Assembly (NCBI GenBank): GCA_947095585.1
Contig: OX352761.1
Location: forward strand, 28,673,777 to 28,737,776
Source of the DNA: Nephrocerus scutellatus
Lineage: Eukaryota; Arthropoda; Insecta; Diptera; Pipunculidae
Direction: 5' to 3'
DNA: 64,000 nt
Of the stretch, positions 36,041-46,540 are shown in pieces; position 1 is the stretch's first letter, and every line of letters begins with the position of its first letter. A model generated the notes under the pieces. That model worked only from the letters and a program-made list of their open reading frames with translations, was not told the origin of the DNA and did not search any database. Position numbers and translations under genes: made by a program.

Positions 36041-36641
36041 TGTTACGAAAAGTAGTTAGTAGCGCTTATAATAGAATTCGAATCTTAAGATAAATCACAA
36101 TGAACATACTGCATACTAAAAATAAGCACTTTTATGTAGCATACTTTTAGGCTGAATTAGATTATTTGAAATAAAACGGATTTTAAGTTTAAATCATAAT
36201 GTACTGGTAAAATGTAGTCAAACCGGTTTATGTTTAGAAGATGACCCATTACATACAAGTGTCGTAAGTTGTTAATAAGGGAATAAGACTACAATTTTCT
36301 GGTCTTTTCTCGATATTTCTGCCTAATATTGGAAGTTATTGGAAGCTTTTGATTGAGTATAAATAGAGGTGTTAGGCCGAAGTAAGTTAGTCCTTATTTG
36401 GAATTCACCCAGTGCAGTTGAAAAGCTCTTGCAGAAATAATAGTAAGGTACAAGTATTGTTGTAATAAGTGTTTTGTGTACATTTAAAGTAATCACCAGC
36501 GTAATTTGTGAACTTTAGTTTATTTTACTGTTTGTTTATTAAAATAAAGTTAAAGTTAAAGTTTGTTTCTAAATTAATAAACTTGTGTTGTGTTTTATTT
36601 GCAAAATCCTTTAAGAACTCGAAAGCCTGAATTTCGTAACA
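36041..36641 (+). mobile_element. Solo LTR 1 (Gypsy- or BEL-like)
   Basis: Begins TGTTACGAAAAGTAGTTAGT and ends CGAATTTCGTAACA-type sequence (GTAACA, the inverse of TGTTAC). It has a TATA motif at 36358-36365 and AATAAA at 36543-36548. It is flanked by ATAT on both sides (36037-36040 and 36642-36645). No internal retrotransposon sequence is next to it. Confidence 0.8.
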
Positions 36642-36645
36642 ATAT

Positions 36646-37315
36646 TGTTGCGAAAAGTAGTTATTAGCGCATATAATAGTAGGTTTGAATCCTAGATAAA
36701 TAAATCGCAATGTACATACTGCATACTAAAAATAAACACTTTTATGTAGCATACTTTTAGGCTGTACGACTTTAGATTATTTGAAATTTGAAATGTAGCC
36801 GCCTGTAAGTTTGAATCATTATGTACTGATGATGACTGATATGTTGTCAAACCGGTTTGTGCGGTTGCCCGGTTTTTGTAAAAGAACATGATTGAACATG
36901 TAGTCTATCTTTAGAAGATGACTCATTGCATATAAGTATCGTTAGTTGTAAATAAGGGAATAAGGCTACACTTTTCTGGTCTTTTCTCGATATTTCTGTC
37001 TACAGTATTGGAAGTTTCTGTAAATATAAAAGGTGGCGTTCACTGCAGAGAATTATTAGTTACATATTTGGAATTCAACCAGTCAAGTAGTAAAAGTTCT
37101 TGAAAAGTGATAAAGCTACCACCTAAGAGAATTATTATGAAGTACTAGTATCATAAGTGTTTTTGTGTACTGTGAAAAGTAATCACCAACATAAATTGTG
37201 AACTTGAATTATTTTAACTGTTTAATTATTAAAGTTATTATTTGTAAATTAATGAACGTATGTTGTGTTTTATTTGCAAAACTTTTACGAACTCGAAAGC
37301 CGGAATTTTGTAACA
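36646..37315 (+). mobile_element. Solo LTR 2, same family
   Basis: Begins TGTTGCGAAAAGTAGTTATT and ends GGAATTTTGTAACA. It is about 80% like LTR 1 by eye, with a 60-70-base longer middle (GGTTGCCCGGTTTTTGTAAA). A TATA motif is at 37025-37032. ATAT at 37316-37319 follows it, matching the ATAT before it. The two LTRs are in the same orientation and separated only by ATAT. Confidence 0.8.
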
Positions 37316-37319
37316 ATAT

Positions 37320-37854
37320 GCAAAATTGCAAATTAAACAAATCAATTTAGCTGATATTTCATGTTCAGGTCTCTACATCTTTTTTTAAAATTTCCATGGT
37401 TTCTGTGACTCGTACATTTATCCTCGAACAGAACTGTTTGACGTCATTGTTTGCTGTTGCTGCAAAAACAGCATAGTTTTCCTGGTTAATCCTGCTCAAA
37501 CAATACGAAACATTTCTAAAGAACCCAACGCGAATGACTTTCTTAAACGATACGTAGGTAAAAACCCTCGCAATGGGCTTTTACAGTGAGAAATAATTAC
37601 CTAATTCTTGCCAAATAACGTCGGTAAAATACACTAGTTTCAAGATAATAGGATTTTTTTTTCTTATTTCCCATCTACAATGTAGGTAAGATCGACATTA
37701 AATGGCACAGATTCTTAATTATTTTTATTATTTGTAGAATGACAACCTTTGCAGATAAACATGTAGAGAATAAAATTTATTTTTAATTAAAATATTTCAT
37801 TAAAGATTTTTAATAAAAAAAATCAATCAAGAGACCTTAGCCCTTGTAGGAAAT
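37320..37854. other. Unassigned spacer
   Basis: No feature was recognised. Confidence 0.4.
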
Positions 37855-38150
37855 GTGACAAAAAAAATTAGATATTTTAGGGATGAAAATTTAAAAAAGA
37901 AATTTTTTAAAGTGAAAGTTATGGTCAATTTCCTATTGACAATTTTTTGCATAAACAAACAAAAAATTAGAGATTTTAGAAAATATAAAAAAATTGCATA
38001 AATTTAAAAGTATATTTAGGTCAATCGTGCCTTTGTCAATTGGTTGCATAAACAAACAAAAAATAAGAGCTTTGAGAAAAGATTTTAAAAAATTTCAAAA
38101 ATTGAAGTTACATTTAGGTCAATGGTCCCATTGTCAATTTGTTGCATAAA
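37855..38150. repeat. Tandem repeat, three units of about 98 bp
   Basis: The landmark TTGCATAAACAAACAAAAAA recurs at 37948, 38045 and (partial) 38143, spacing 97-98. The next landmark, TTAGGTCAAT, sits at matching offsets. The units are AT-rich and non-coding. Confidence 0.8.
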
Positions 38151-39508
38151 TCATAACGAAAGGAAAAGCTTACCTGTTTAGAAAGAAAATGTTTTATTCA
38201 GCGATTTTGCGCACTTCTATTGCCTGCCAGTAGACAAAACGCAACTCTTAAGTGTACACTCTTTAAAGTGTGGCTTTACATACACGCATTTTCAGGAATG
38301 AATAAGAAGGAAAGGAACAACTATGCAAGTACAATAAGGACGGGCAACACAGAAGGCGACGACGACATCGTCTGCAAAAACTGGATGTCAGCTGAATGGA
38401 ACTCTTGAACTTTTTAATATTGCGGATATTTCAAACATCGACGACGCGATGATAACCACGATTCCTCAGAATCTCCAGAGGAGTGCTCTTTAGGTTTTGA
38501 TTCTTTGGGATTTTTTATTCCACTTGTTCACCTTTCTTTTCTTATCCACTTTGAGTGTTATACTTGATTGAATATTTTTTTCGGGGTACCTTTAGAAAAA
38601 AAGGCATGCGACTTCTGATGTAACAACTCGATGTGTCAGTAAGTATGTACATGTTTTTTTTCCACCCAAAGGCCGATGACATTTTATCACACATATCAGC
38701 AGATGTCGTCATTTTGTCTGCACTTTTCCGGAGGTTGTAGGAAATCGTAAGTTGGACGAGTGTTAATACTCCAAGTGGGTACTGATGAAACAGGGTAGCG
38801 ACGCAAATTTTATTTACTCTGTGGAAATTACTCCACCAATGAAGTCCTCCATCATTGTGGGAGAAACATGGGAACAAACGCACCATAAGAGATATTCAAT
38901 CAATATAAAATTTTTCGTATTCAAGGATGTACTCATTTCGGTTTTTATGAGTGTACAGATAAAAAAGGACTACGACATTCTGCGTGTAGATAGATTCGAA
39001 TTTGGAGATTTCGATTTAGTTGCTAGAGGATGATACGCAATAAAAGAATGAAATTATGTCGACGCATGGATTTATTTTTAAACACTGGAGATTTCTTATT
39101 CAGATTGTTGTCATATTTCATTTTTGTTAAATTTAGATGAATTGAAGTGGGATATATGAATAAAACGTTATATTTCTTTCCTATGGCTGTACAAGAAATT
39201 CGCTGCAAATAGTTATATTGTTTTATTTTTTCATTATATTTTCTATTTTATCTTTAAATTAATCAATTAATTAACCTTACCAGGCAAGCGTGTATGCCAA
39301 AGCATCCATTATTTATTTTGTTACTGCTATAATTAATAATTGTACACATACCTAAAAAGAAAAAGAAATAAATAGCATTAAAAAAGCGTATGTTTGGTTC
39401 TAGTTATTATTAATTTTCAATTGTTCATGTTAGGGGAAAATTAAAGTGGAAAACGGGCTAACATCTCAGCGGCTACTATTTGAGTTTCTTTTTAGTTTTT
39501 AGAAGTGT
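38151..39508. other. Unassigned spacer
   Basis: Two overlapping unrecognised frames (minus 38542-38886, plus 38785-39033) are present without known motifs. No gene is claimed. Confidence 0.4.
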
Positions 39509-39762
39509 GTGCGCCGTGGCTCAAATGGTTACTGCGTTGGACTACTTAGCCTTTTCGCGGTCTCATACCTATCGTGAATGTCTGAAGACGTCCACAGTAA
39601 TAACTATCATGAAAAAGCTTTACAATTCGCCTTTCGGATATGGCATTAAATGGAAGGTTTCTTCCATGTGGGTACAAAAAAATAAGATACGCAAAACTAA
39701 TGGTCGCGAGAAGATACGCCCTGAACAACAAAGATCCTTCGCGCTAAATGTTATTATCATTA
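39509..39762 (+). mobile_element. tRNA-derived SINE, old copy
   Basis: Head GTGCGCCGTGGCTCAAATGG (A-box-like) with a diverged B-box region, then the family body: ATCGTGAATGTCTGA, AAAAGCTTTACAATTCGCC, TTCGGAT, AATGGTCGCGAGAAG, TTCGCGCTAAAT and an ATT-rich tail. It is the most diverged of the four copies in the window. Confidence 0.75.
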
Positions 39763-40245
39763 CTAGTTAGTACCCGTCAAAAATGACGTAATCTTTTTTT
39801 TTTTGCAACATTGCACCATTTTTCATCGGAGAACCAAACGAACATATGGTGTGAATATGAACCAAATCCAACCATAAACACACATTTTCGTAAATATCTC
39901 AACTTCAGCGGCATCTAACGGGTCAAAAAAAAATAAATAAACGCATCGAAATACCAAACAAACGAAATACCAATATGAACCTAATCCAGCCATAAACAAA
40001 CATTTTCGTAAATATCTCAACTCCAGAGCCACCTAGCGGGTCAAAAATCAAACTTATCGGAGCACCAAACATACACATAGTGTGAATATGATTCAAATCC
40101 AACCATAAACATTAAACTTATCAGAGCACCAAACGATCGTATGGTGTAAATATGGCTTCGAACATATAGTGGTTTAGGCGAAATGAGGCGACAGAACAGC
40201 GTTATATCCATACAGACAACAAACAGACAACTGCAATTATGTTAT
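39763..40245 (-). mobile_element. Helitron-like element with internal minisatellite
   Basis: On the minus strand the 3' end reads CGTCATTTTTGACG (hairpin, 39775-39788), GGTACTAA and CTAG followed by T (39762), which fits the Helitron rule of a hairpin 8-12 bases before CTRR-T. Inside, units with CCAAACxAACxTATGGTGTG, AATCCAACCATAAAC and TTTTCGTAAATATCTCAAC repeat at 39835, 39954 and 40066 (spacing 119 and 112). A CAGACAACAAACAGACAAC stretch follows near 40218. The 5' end was not identified. Confidence 0.5.
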
Positions 40246-40366
40246 TAGGCGATTATTATCCAGCATCTCTAATAAGAAATGCGTTGCAATTTTTGTTTTC
40301 ATTTTAAAATTTTGCCAATTTTAAAAAATTGTCTTTTTCTTAAATTTTAGATTTTACATGAAAACT

Positions 40367-41760
40367 TTAATTTTCATAGATTGTTGTTGTTTTCCAGTTT
40401 GGCATCCCTAAACTCTGGGAGTCGTGGTCTACGCCATCTTTCCAGTGTAGACTTGGCCGGCCTCGCTGTCTTGTTCCATAAATCCTACCGCAAAGGACTT
40501 TCCGAGCAGGATCCTCTTCGCTCATGTGAGCTAGGTGTCCTGACCACCGGAGCCTACCGAGCTTAATTCTCTTCACGATGTCGACATCAAGATAGCGCTC
40601 GTAGATCTTATCATTGTAGAGTCTCCGGAATCAGTTGACAGTACAATTAAAGTATTGCACTACTTCAAATTCGCGCTCCACTATTTTAATTGCGGGACCA
40701 GTGTTGGATCTTCTACTCGCAGACATGGCCACCGTGTACTTTGTTTTGTGCAGCCTCAGATTTCGTGCCGCCTGCTCGATCTGGATGAAAGCTTCTTGTA
40801 CAGCTCTTGAGTTTCTACCAACAATGTCAATATCGTCTGCGTAAGCCAGTATCTGAATGGACTTATAGACAATTGTTCCACTCGCCGTTACGTCAGAGTC
40901 TCGGATCACTTTCTCCTACGCCAGGTTGAAGAGGACGCAGTCCAGTTCATCCCCTTGTCGGAGCCTGTTGAATGGACTTGATAGTGATACGGATATTTTT
41001 ACTTGGCTTATAACATTGGTCATGGTCAACCTATATAGTCGTGTCAGTTTATTTGGGATGCCGAATTCTCTCAGGGCTTTATAATGTTCTACTCTGGCTA
41101 TGCTATCATAGACGGCTTTAAAGTCTATAAAAAGATGGTGAAGTGAGTTTTGAAACTTTAGACATTTTTCCATCACCTGCCTTAGGGTGTAAATCTGATC
41201 AGTTGTTGATTTGCCTGGGATCATTTGACCCGAATACTCTATACTGGTATGGACCAATGATTCCTTTAGCGTATGGGGCTATCCTGTCTTAAGGATAGAG
41301 AAGAAAATATTTAACGTAGTACTCAACAACGTTATACCACGATAATTGCTGCGGGTTGTGATATCTCCTTTCTTATGTATGGGGCACAGGATGCCTCTTC
41401 GCCAGTCTTCTGGCATCGCTTCTTCCTCCCTAAGATGCCTTTCGCCATCGCCATCGCCATCGCTCTAAGATGCCTTTGAGATCGGAGATCAGATTACCCT
41501 CTTTGGCTTTGCAGTATGTGCAACGCGGTGTATATTGCGTCATACCGCAGACTATTTGGTAGAACTTCCGCGCCTGGTGCGGTCTTCGCTCTCTATACTG
41601 ACCTAGTTCATGGACGAGATTCTTCTCCCAGGCGTGGTGTATCTGGTTGCGAGTGGCTCCCTACCTATGTATTTTGGCCTTCAAATCCCCCAGAATGATT
41701 TTTACATCATACTGAGGACAGGCATGGAGTTCCCGTTCAACTTCTTCTTCTTCTGAGCGT
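40367..41760 (-). mobile_element. LINE copy with endonuclease remnant and RT, defective
   Basis: Minus strand, from 41760 down: an endonuclease piece EEEVERELHACPQYDVKIIL-GDLKAK (the GDxNA-type block), a gap, MPEDWRRGILCPIHKKGDIT and SNYRGITLLSTTLN near 41420-41310, QMIPGKSTTDQIYTLRQVME (41220-41160), FIDFKAVYDSIAR (box A Asp present), GDELDCVLFNLA near 40930, QILAYADDIDIVGR (the intact YADD box, near 40850), and the C-terminal RLRWSGHLAHMSEEDPARKV near 40560-40500. Frames break several times. CGCCAT is triplicated near 41445-41463. It is a third LINE lineage in the window; an RTE-like clade is possible but unproven. Confidence 0.8.
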
Positions 41761-42170
41761 ACGTTCCATGAGAAAATTCTTAAATCGTTTAGCCGTTTTC
41801 GTTGCCGTGGACGTCGTCGTTAATCAGTGTATTCAGTGGGTTCCGTTATATGGTTTTTTACGGGCGAGGTTATTGGCCTCGCGCCAACCTTACTTTGAAG
41901 GGATTAGCCCGATCATTTCGCTTTTCCTGTACTGGAGGAAAATTACCAGCGGCCATCATGTGGAGGTTTGATGGCACTTCCACCAGTCAGAGATAGTTGC
42001 GAAATGCTGCATCAGGCTGTATTTAAACTCGAAATTCTGAGTTCATGGTTCTGAAGCAATCTCAGGACCGAAGTTTTCATATGTTTTAAAAATACAATTT
42101 AAAATATTTGTCACACCATAAAGGAAAGTTACTTGAATGGCGAAGATTAGGTACTTTTGCCGTTTTATAA
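41761..42170. other. Unassigned, possibly 5' part of the adjacent LINE
   Basis: Moderately GC-rich DNA continuing from the minus-strand LINE. No clear motif was read. Confidence 0.3.
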
Positions 42171-42177
42171 ATTTATC

Positions 42178-42218
42178 AGTTGAGTGCCCGGCGTTACCCG
42201 GTCAGAAAAATATTGATT
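42178..42218 (-). other. Possible Helitron-type end motif
   Basis: The minus strand reads GACCGGGTAACGCCGGGCAC then TCAACTGAT. A CCGGGTAACGCCGGG-YACTCAGCTAGT ending is widespread in animal repeats. The CTAG here is changed to CTGA, so the call is tentative. Confidence 0.3.
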
Positions 42219-43554
42219 CGACACTAATATCGGTAAATTTTTTATATTTTTTTTATGTTGTTACGCTAAACTTAAAGGAATTGTGCCGATTTTTATCGGT
42301 TCGCTTAGGGAAGCCATATTCAGAATTTAGCAAATGCATTAAATATTTTGAACAAAATGTGTCACTGTTTGATAAATCAATGTTATTGCCAAACTGCTTC
42401 ATTATTTTTACGATTAAGTACAAAAAAATTGTATCCTCTTCTTCCTACCAAGCCTGAAAATGTACAATTATTATTGTCACGTGCACCCAAAATAACCTCA
42501 CTTATTTAAATTAAAAATATTTAAAAAACATTTCTTTAAATTATTTTTAAATATTTTCCAATTATGTAAAGAATTAATTTTTTTAAAAATTTTTAAACTT
42601 CGTTTGAATAAGAAATTACCTAGTTGGACCGAATTATCGAGCCAATACTGATATACCAAATCCTTAAAAATTCTTTTGTGCAAATTTAAGCCGTGTACCA
42701 AATATATTTATGAAAAATGAGACAAACAAAATACTTTATGAAAAAAAATCTGTGTATACGTACGCAAGATGTTCGATACGAGTATACATTTTTTCATTTG
42801 CATTACATTACAAAGCAAAAGCAAGCGAACTTTTTCTCCTCCTGCTACATTCTCATTAGAAGTGGTAGAACAAATATAAATATTTACAGTCATTCTCATT
42901 GTTATCACTATGCAGTGAGAGCAACAACCGAATATAGCAAATGGATATCGTTAAAGCACAGCTTCTCCAGCGATGACGTTGTTTTCAAGCAAAAAATAAA
43001 AACTTTATGGCGCACACACTACATTTACTAATCCAAAAATACATAGATACTACATGAGTATATATTATAGTAACATGTACTACGTATTTGCATACTAAGC
43101 TAAACACGTAGCGCGTGAGTGCTTAATGTACAATCCAATAGAGATGTTTAGGTACATTGACCTACCACAAATAGTCGCTTATACGCGGCTTAGAAAACAT
43201 AAAATGTATAATGTCTAGTGTTATAACCACCAATTGCCAGAATGCGAACTGTATCGTTGACGTAATGAGTATGTGTATGAGTATGAAAGTAAAGTAAGTT
43301 TGGGGATCTGCATGCGATTGATTTGGAAACTACTGACTGATCAAAACTTGGTTTGGGCCAGTAGCGCAACAATCAAGTTCGTGATGTAGTGCTTGCTCTA
43401 CCTCCTAGTAGTGGTCTCCAGGCAACTATGTGTATAAATCCTTATATATGTAGGTTAAAACTGCAAGTGCGAACGGTCTAGCGTTTCTAGTCTAGGTAAC
43501 GTGGGTTAGCACCCTGCGGCACCGAAAAATGCCCGCTACTGAAACCGACACAGC
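42219..43554. other. Unassigned spacer
   Basis: No supported feature. The last 150 bases may be the 5' untranslated region of the following LINE. Confidence 0.4.
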
Positions 43555-46020
43555 ACCTCGGATAAGTAATGACGACTTTTGGCTATTGTACCAGGACTAA
43601 GATTGGTTTCTGGAATGTGAGGACGCTCCTTGTAGTGGAGTGTTGTGTAGTGTACGGCGCGTCACGATCATACAGTGCTACGCCCCAACGAATCCTTCGA
43701 CTGAGGATGAAAAGGAAAACTTCTACAATCAACTAAGCTCTGTATTCAACTCAACGCCGAACGGAGATATCGTCATCTTGATGGGGGACTTGAATGCCAA
43801 GGTTGGCAACGACAACGAAGGAATCAAACATATGATTGGAAAGCACTGCCTCGGCGAACGAAATGACAATGGTGAAAGATTTGTTGCTTTCTACAACACC
43901 AACAACCTTGTCATAGGAAGCATGTTTGAGCATAAGACCACAAGGTCATCTGGGTGTCAACTGACAGGCAATCATCATCCAACCAAATCGACCATGTGGC
44001 GATCAGCCGACGTTTTAGGAGCTGTCATTTAGACGTCCGAAACAGACGAGGAGCCGACATGGGTATGGTACGTGATCATCACCTTATGGTAGCTACTGTC
44101 CAGTTACGTACTGCATCAGTTCATAGAAACCGCAATATCATCCGAATGCCTAGGTATAACATCGACCGGCTAAAGATCCCCTCAGTACGCCAGCAATTAA
44201 GGGATCATTTATCGCAAGGGGTGGAAGCAATCAGCAGCTCACTGTCGACAACCATCCAGGAACATTGGAGGACTGTAAAAATTGTTTTCACATCTGGAGC
44301 GGAAAGTATTGTTGGTAGAAGCCAGGCAAGGCACAGCAAGTGGCTTACCGAGGATACCTGGAGGCGGATTGAAGAACGTAAGCTACTTAAAGCTCGTATT
44401 GTAGATACCCCAGCAGCAGCTAGAGTCCCTGTATCGAAGAAAAATGAGAGAAGTGCAGCGTAGTGAAAGACGTGACAAACGTAATTATATTAACAACCTG
44501 GCATCAGAAGCAGATGAAGCAGCGAGCTGGTGCGATAGCAGAACCGTTTACAGAATCATCAAAGAGCTGAGAAGTGGTCATCGCTGTAGCCAACATCCGG
44601 TGAAAGGCCTAGATGGTGCCGTAGGTACTCGTTTCAGATGAGGATCAGCTCAAGCTCAAGCTCAGATGGAAGGAGCCTTTCTCTACGGTCCTTAACCGTG
44701 TATTCGCCAACAATTTCCCGAATTCGCACCTCAACTTCCAGTAAAGATGAGATCGCTACCGCTATCAACGCACTAAAGAACAACAAGTCGGTAGGACTAG
44801 ATGGTATACACGAAGGGCTTCTGCGTGTCGCTCCAACGACATCAGCAGATCTTTTATATCCTCTTGTAGAGAGAGCTTGGGAGGCAGAAAGTTTCCCCGA
44901 TAAGTGGAAGAAGGGAATAATTGTCAAGCTCCTAAAAAAGGGCAGTCTTATGGATTGCGAAAACTGGAGAAGCATTCGTTCTTCCTGCACTTGCAAAAGT
45001 AATAGCCAAAGTCGTACTTCAGCGAATTAGGGAACATCTGGAAGATACACTCGATGCCGAACAAGCAGGTTTCTGCACTGGATCCTCCTGTGTAGACCAA
45101 ATAAACACCCTGCGGATCATTATTGAACAGTGCATTGAATTCCGGTCACCACCTGCTGTTCATCGAAAATATGATGGCTCCAAATGTCATGTGCTGCAAA
45201 GAGAAAAGCTGTCAGAGGAATTTGAGATCCTAAGTGGGGTACGACAAGGTTGCATTCTATCGCCGATACTTTTTTGTTGGTGATTAGCGATGTGCTTCGC
45301 GCAGCTTTATCTACTGGAAACGGAGGAATTCGTTGGACTCTTACATCTCAGCTCAAACATCTGGACGACGCTGACGATGTTTGTTTACTCTCACACAGGA
45401 TTATGGAGCTGCAAAAAAGGACAACAAATGTCGAAAGGGAGGCAAATGTTGCGAGTTTGAAGATTAATACATACTGCCAAAACCAAAATCATCAACCTCG
45501 GCACTAACTCAGTAACTCAATTTATCATTGCTGGACAACCGGTACAGAGAGTAGAGAGTTTCCAATATCAACCGAATCGGCAAAGCAAAATCAGTGTTTG
45601 GAATGATGTCCTTGATATGGCGAAGCAATGTGATCACCTTAAACACCAAGCTGCGACTGTTCCGTTCAAATGTTGAATCTGTGCTGTTGTATCGGTGCAG
45701 CTCTTGGAAGGTGACCGCTACTATCGCAAAAAGATTACAAACGTTCGTAAATAGGAGCCTACGGAGCATCTTAAGGGTTTTCTGGTCTAACCATACCTCT
45801 AACGAACATCTTTACCAGAGAACGGCTCGGGAACCAATAGGAACAGCCATCCGACGACGGAAGTGGTAGTGGATTGGCAATTGGGGAAGAGATGTAGAGA
45901 GCTGAAGCTTATTGCCAGGATCCGCACGCGATGGCGCGTAGGCGTAGTAGAGGCCCTAGGACCAACAAGGGATATAGGACATAGGTGGAAAAAAAAATTT
46001 CCTAATCCGTGTGGTATCAC
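43555..46020 (+). mobile_element. LINE of the craniofacial-protein-2-like EN/RT type, near full span but broken
   Basis: Plus strand. Start of the endonuclease (TRTKIGFWNVRTLL near 43588-43630), then a deletion of about 100 residues to VRRVTIIQCYAPTNP (43655). Next come GDIVILMGDLNAKVGNDNEG (43760-43820), GERNDNGERFVAF, RNRRGADMGMVRDHHLM with the catalytic DHH-type His (44040-44090), and linker SKWLTEDTWRRIEERK. RT motifs follow: KNNKSVGLDGIHEGLL (44775-44825), TLDAEQAGFCTGSSCVDQIN (45050-45108). RT box A (the FIDDEKAFDS block kept at 52160-53375) is deleted between 45160 and 45170. LSGVRQGCILSP is near 45235, LKHLDDADDVCLLSHR near 45355-45400 (YADD has become DADD). The C-terminus has FVNRSLRSILRVFW and broken RRRKWQW DNA to about 46010. 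Non-functional. Confidence 0.85.
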
Positions 46021-46540
46021 AAGTCAAGTGTTGCGGTCTCATTGACAGCCACCTTAACCTAACGTAACCTAAGCGATATCTTCATTTCATAACAACACTC
46101 GGCCTAGAGTCATAAACGTAATTATTGCCGGGGTAGCTATTGAGGTACTTTTGATAACATTGTACGAGTAGGTAGCTAAGGTATATAAAAGTGTAAAATA
46201 TTTACTCAAAAAATTCATACCGCTTGATAATAATATCATTTAGTAAGAAGTTAATTATTTTCGGAGCGAGTTATCTGCATTTTGACTTCTACATGCTGTT
46301 CTGCTGCTAAATTAATTATTTGCCTTTGGGCTTCTGTGTCGGGGACAACATAAAGACGAGTTAACTAAGAATATTAATCCGACACAAAAGCAGTGCAAAT
46401 TGCATTTTTTTTTATTTTTCGTGTTTTTATTTTTTATTTTTACCAAAAGTGGATGCTGATAGCTTCGACCCAATATTCAGTTTTCAGTCTTCACGCAGCG
46501 TTTAAGCATCCGAAGTTGTTAAGCGGTTAAGATAAAAAAA
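46021..46540. promoter_or_regulatory. Upstream region of the lipase gene
   Basis: This 500-base interval lies between the LINE and the lipase start codon. An arthropod initiator-like TCAGTC occurs at 46484-46489, about 55 bases before the ATG; no convincing TATA box or correctly spaced downstream element was found. The promoter is presumed here by position only. Confidence 0.3.

Noticed and set aside
40266..40274. TCTCTAATA as the Helitron 5' end
   Set aside because: It is in the wrong orientation relative to the minus-strand 3' end at 39763.
46484..46518. Initiator plus downstream promoter element pair
   Set aside because: The AGTTG match is one base off the strict spacing from the initiator-like TCAGTC.
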